This document shows positions 6,375 through 6,892 of a stretch of DNA of 6,892 nucleotides, piece by piece. Position 1 is the stretch's first letter, and each line of letters opens with the position of its first letter. Both the position numbers and the translations under genes were made by a program. The notes under the pieces were generated by a model. The model saw only the letters and a program-made list of their open reading frames with translations, did not search any database and was not told the origin of the DNA. The DNA comes from JAYGED01 sp046582565. Its GTDB lineage: Bacteria; Pseudomonadota; Alphaproteobacteria; JAAXGF01. The stretch spans positions 1 to 6,892 of the forward strand of contig JAYGED010000245.1 in NCBI GenBank assembly GCA_046582565.1, written 5' to 3'.

Positions 6375-6892
6375 TTACACCGATTCGGCGAGCAGAGACA
6401 GTTGCCGGCCGTCGTCGCCGCCGTCGTGGTCGATCAGGGGAATGGGATAGTCGCCGGTAAAACAGGCGTCGCAATATTGCGGCGTTTGGCTCGACCGGCC
6501 GTCCTCGCCGACCGCCCTGTAAAGCCCGTCGAGGCTGACGAAGGCGAGGCTGTCGACGCCGATATGATCGGCCATCTCGGACACGCTCATGTTGGACGCC
6601 AAAAGTTTATCACGGCTTGGCGTGTCGACGCCGTAGAAGCAGGAATGCGTGGTGGGCGGGGAGGCTACCCGCATATGCACTTCGGCGGCGCCGGCGGCGC
6701 GCACCATTTCGACGATCTTGACCGAGGTGGTGCCGCGCACGATGCTGTCGTCGACGAGGATGACCCGTTTCCCTGAAATGGTGTCGCGGTTGGCGTTGTG
6801 CTTCAGCTTGACCCCGAGGTGACGGATGCTGTCGGTCGGTTCGATGAAGGTGCGGCCGACGTAATGGTTGCGGACGATGCCGAGTTCGTAAG
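6375..6892 (-). CDS. purF: Amidophosphoribosyltransferase PurF, C-terminal part (5' end beyond the window)
   Basis: PurF makes 5-phosphoribosylamine from PRPP and glutamine, the committed step of purine synthesis. Only the last 171 residues are in the window; the N-terminal glutaminase domain lies beyond the right edge. Visible signatures in order are GIVRNHYVGRTFIEP (4-18 of the visible part), LGVKLKHNAN (25-34), the PRPP-binding loop VILVDDSIVRGTTS (43-56), SPPTTHSCFYGVDTPSRDKL (78-97), the stretch SLDGLYRAV (119-127), and YCDACFTGDYP (139-149). Cys84, Cys140 and Cys143 match the iron-sulfur ligands known from the Bacillus subtilis enzyme, so this looks like the 4Fe-4S type. The frame is open across the right edge, so the GTG at 6740 inside the PRPP loop is not the start. 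The stop TAA at 6375-6377 is four bases from the SDR start. De novo purine genes are often under nucleotide control, but no control site is visible here. Confidence 0.96.
   Translation of the reverse strand, partial: YELGIVRNHYVGRTFIEPTDSIRHLGVKLKHNANRDTISGKRVILVDDSIVRGTTSVKIVEMVRAAGAAEVHMRVASPPTTHSCFYGVDTPSRDKLLASNMSVSEMADHIGVDSLAFVSLDGLYRAVGEDGRSSQTPQYCDACFTGDYPIPLIDHDGGDDGRQLSLLAESV

Noticed and set aside
5690..6460. Open plus-strand frame of 256 codons
   Set aside because: It is antisense to the SDR gene and the end of purF, both with clear family motifs; its glycine- and histidine-rich composition is typical of a shadow frame.

Overview
The window is ordinary, GC-rich bacterial chromosome with complete housekeeping genes. 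Several features point to an alphaproteobacterium, most likely of the Rhodospirillales type: purF is followed immediately by a short-chain dehydrogenase gene, a yfgM-like gene, bamB and der sit together, and the BamB protein has an alphaproteobacterial N-terminal region. This placement comes from recognising the proteins and their order, not from a database search.

Layout from left to right. Positions 1-192 hold at most the tail of an unidentified plus-strand gene (to about 94), then an AT-richer spacer with a hairpin that may end the next gene. A minus-strand GlxA-type AraC regulator (193-1161) is divergent from a plus-strand thioredoxin-like protein (1302-1856), and they share a 140-base promoter region. 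A 101-base gap with a good sigma70-like promoter leads into the plus-strand envelope/ribosome cluster: a YfgM-like membrane-anchored TPR protein (1958-2608), the outer-membrane lipoprotein BamB (2608-3960) and the two-domain ribosome-assembly GTPase Der (3976-5319). The genes overlap or are closely spaced and probably form one operon.

Downstream, genes on the minus strand converge on der. Reading in their own direction, these are the C-terminal 171 residues of amidophosphoribosyltransferase PurF (cut by the right edge), a translationally coupled short-chain dehydrogenase (5651-6370), and a small gene (5339-5575). The small gene encodes a 78-residue protein with a GCLLCKPxK motif and a very good ribosome-binding site. 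A hairpin between der and this gene may end transcription from both sides.

Functionally, the central operon pairs outer-membrane protein assembly and inner-membrane secretion support (BamB, YfgM-like) with 50S subunit maturation (Der). The right-hand operon carries the committed step of purine synthesis. I see no mobile element, CRISPR array, RNA gene or clear new multi-gene system. The points most worth a second look are the small CxxC protein, with its C-terminal tail that resembles the end of an antitoxin, and the dehydrogenase, whose catalytic serine position is alanine.
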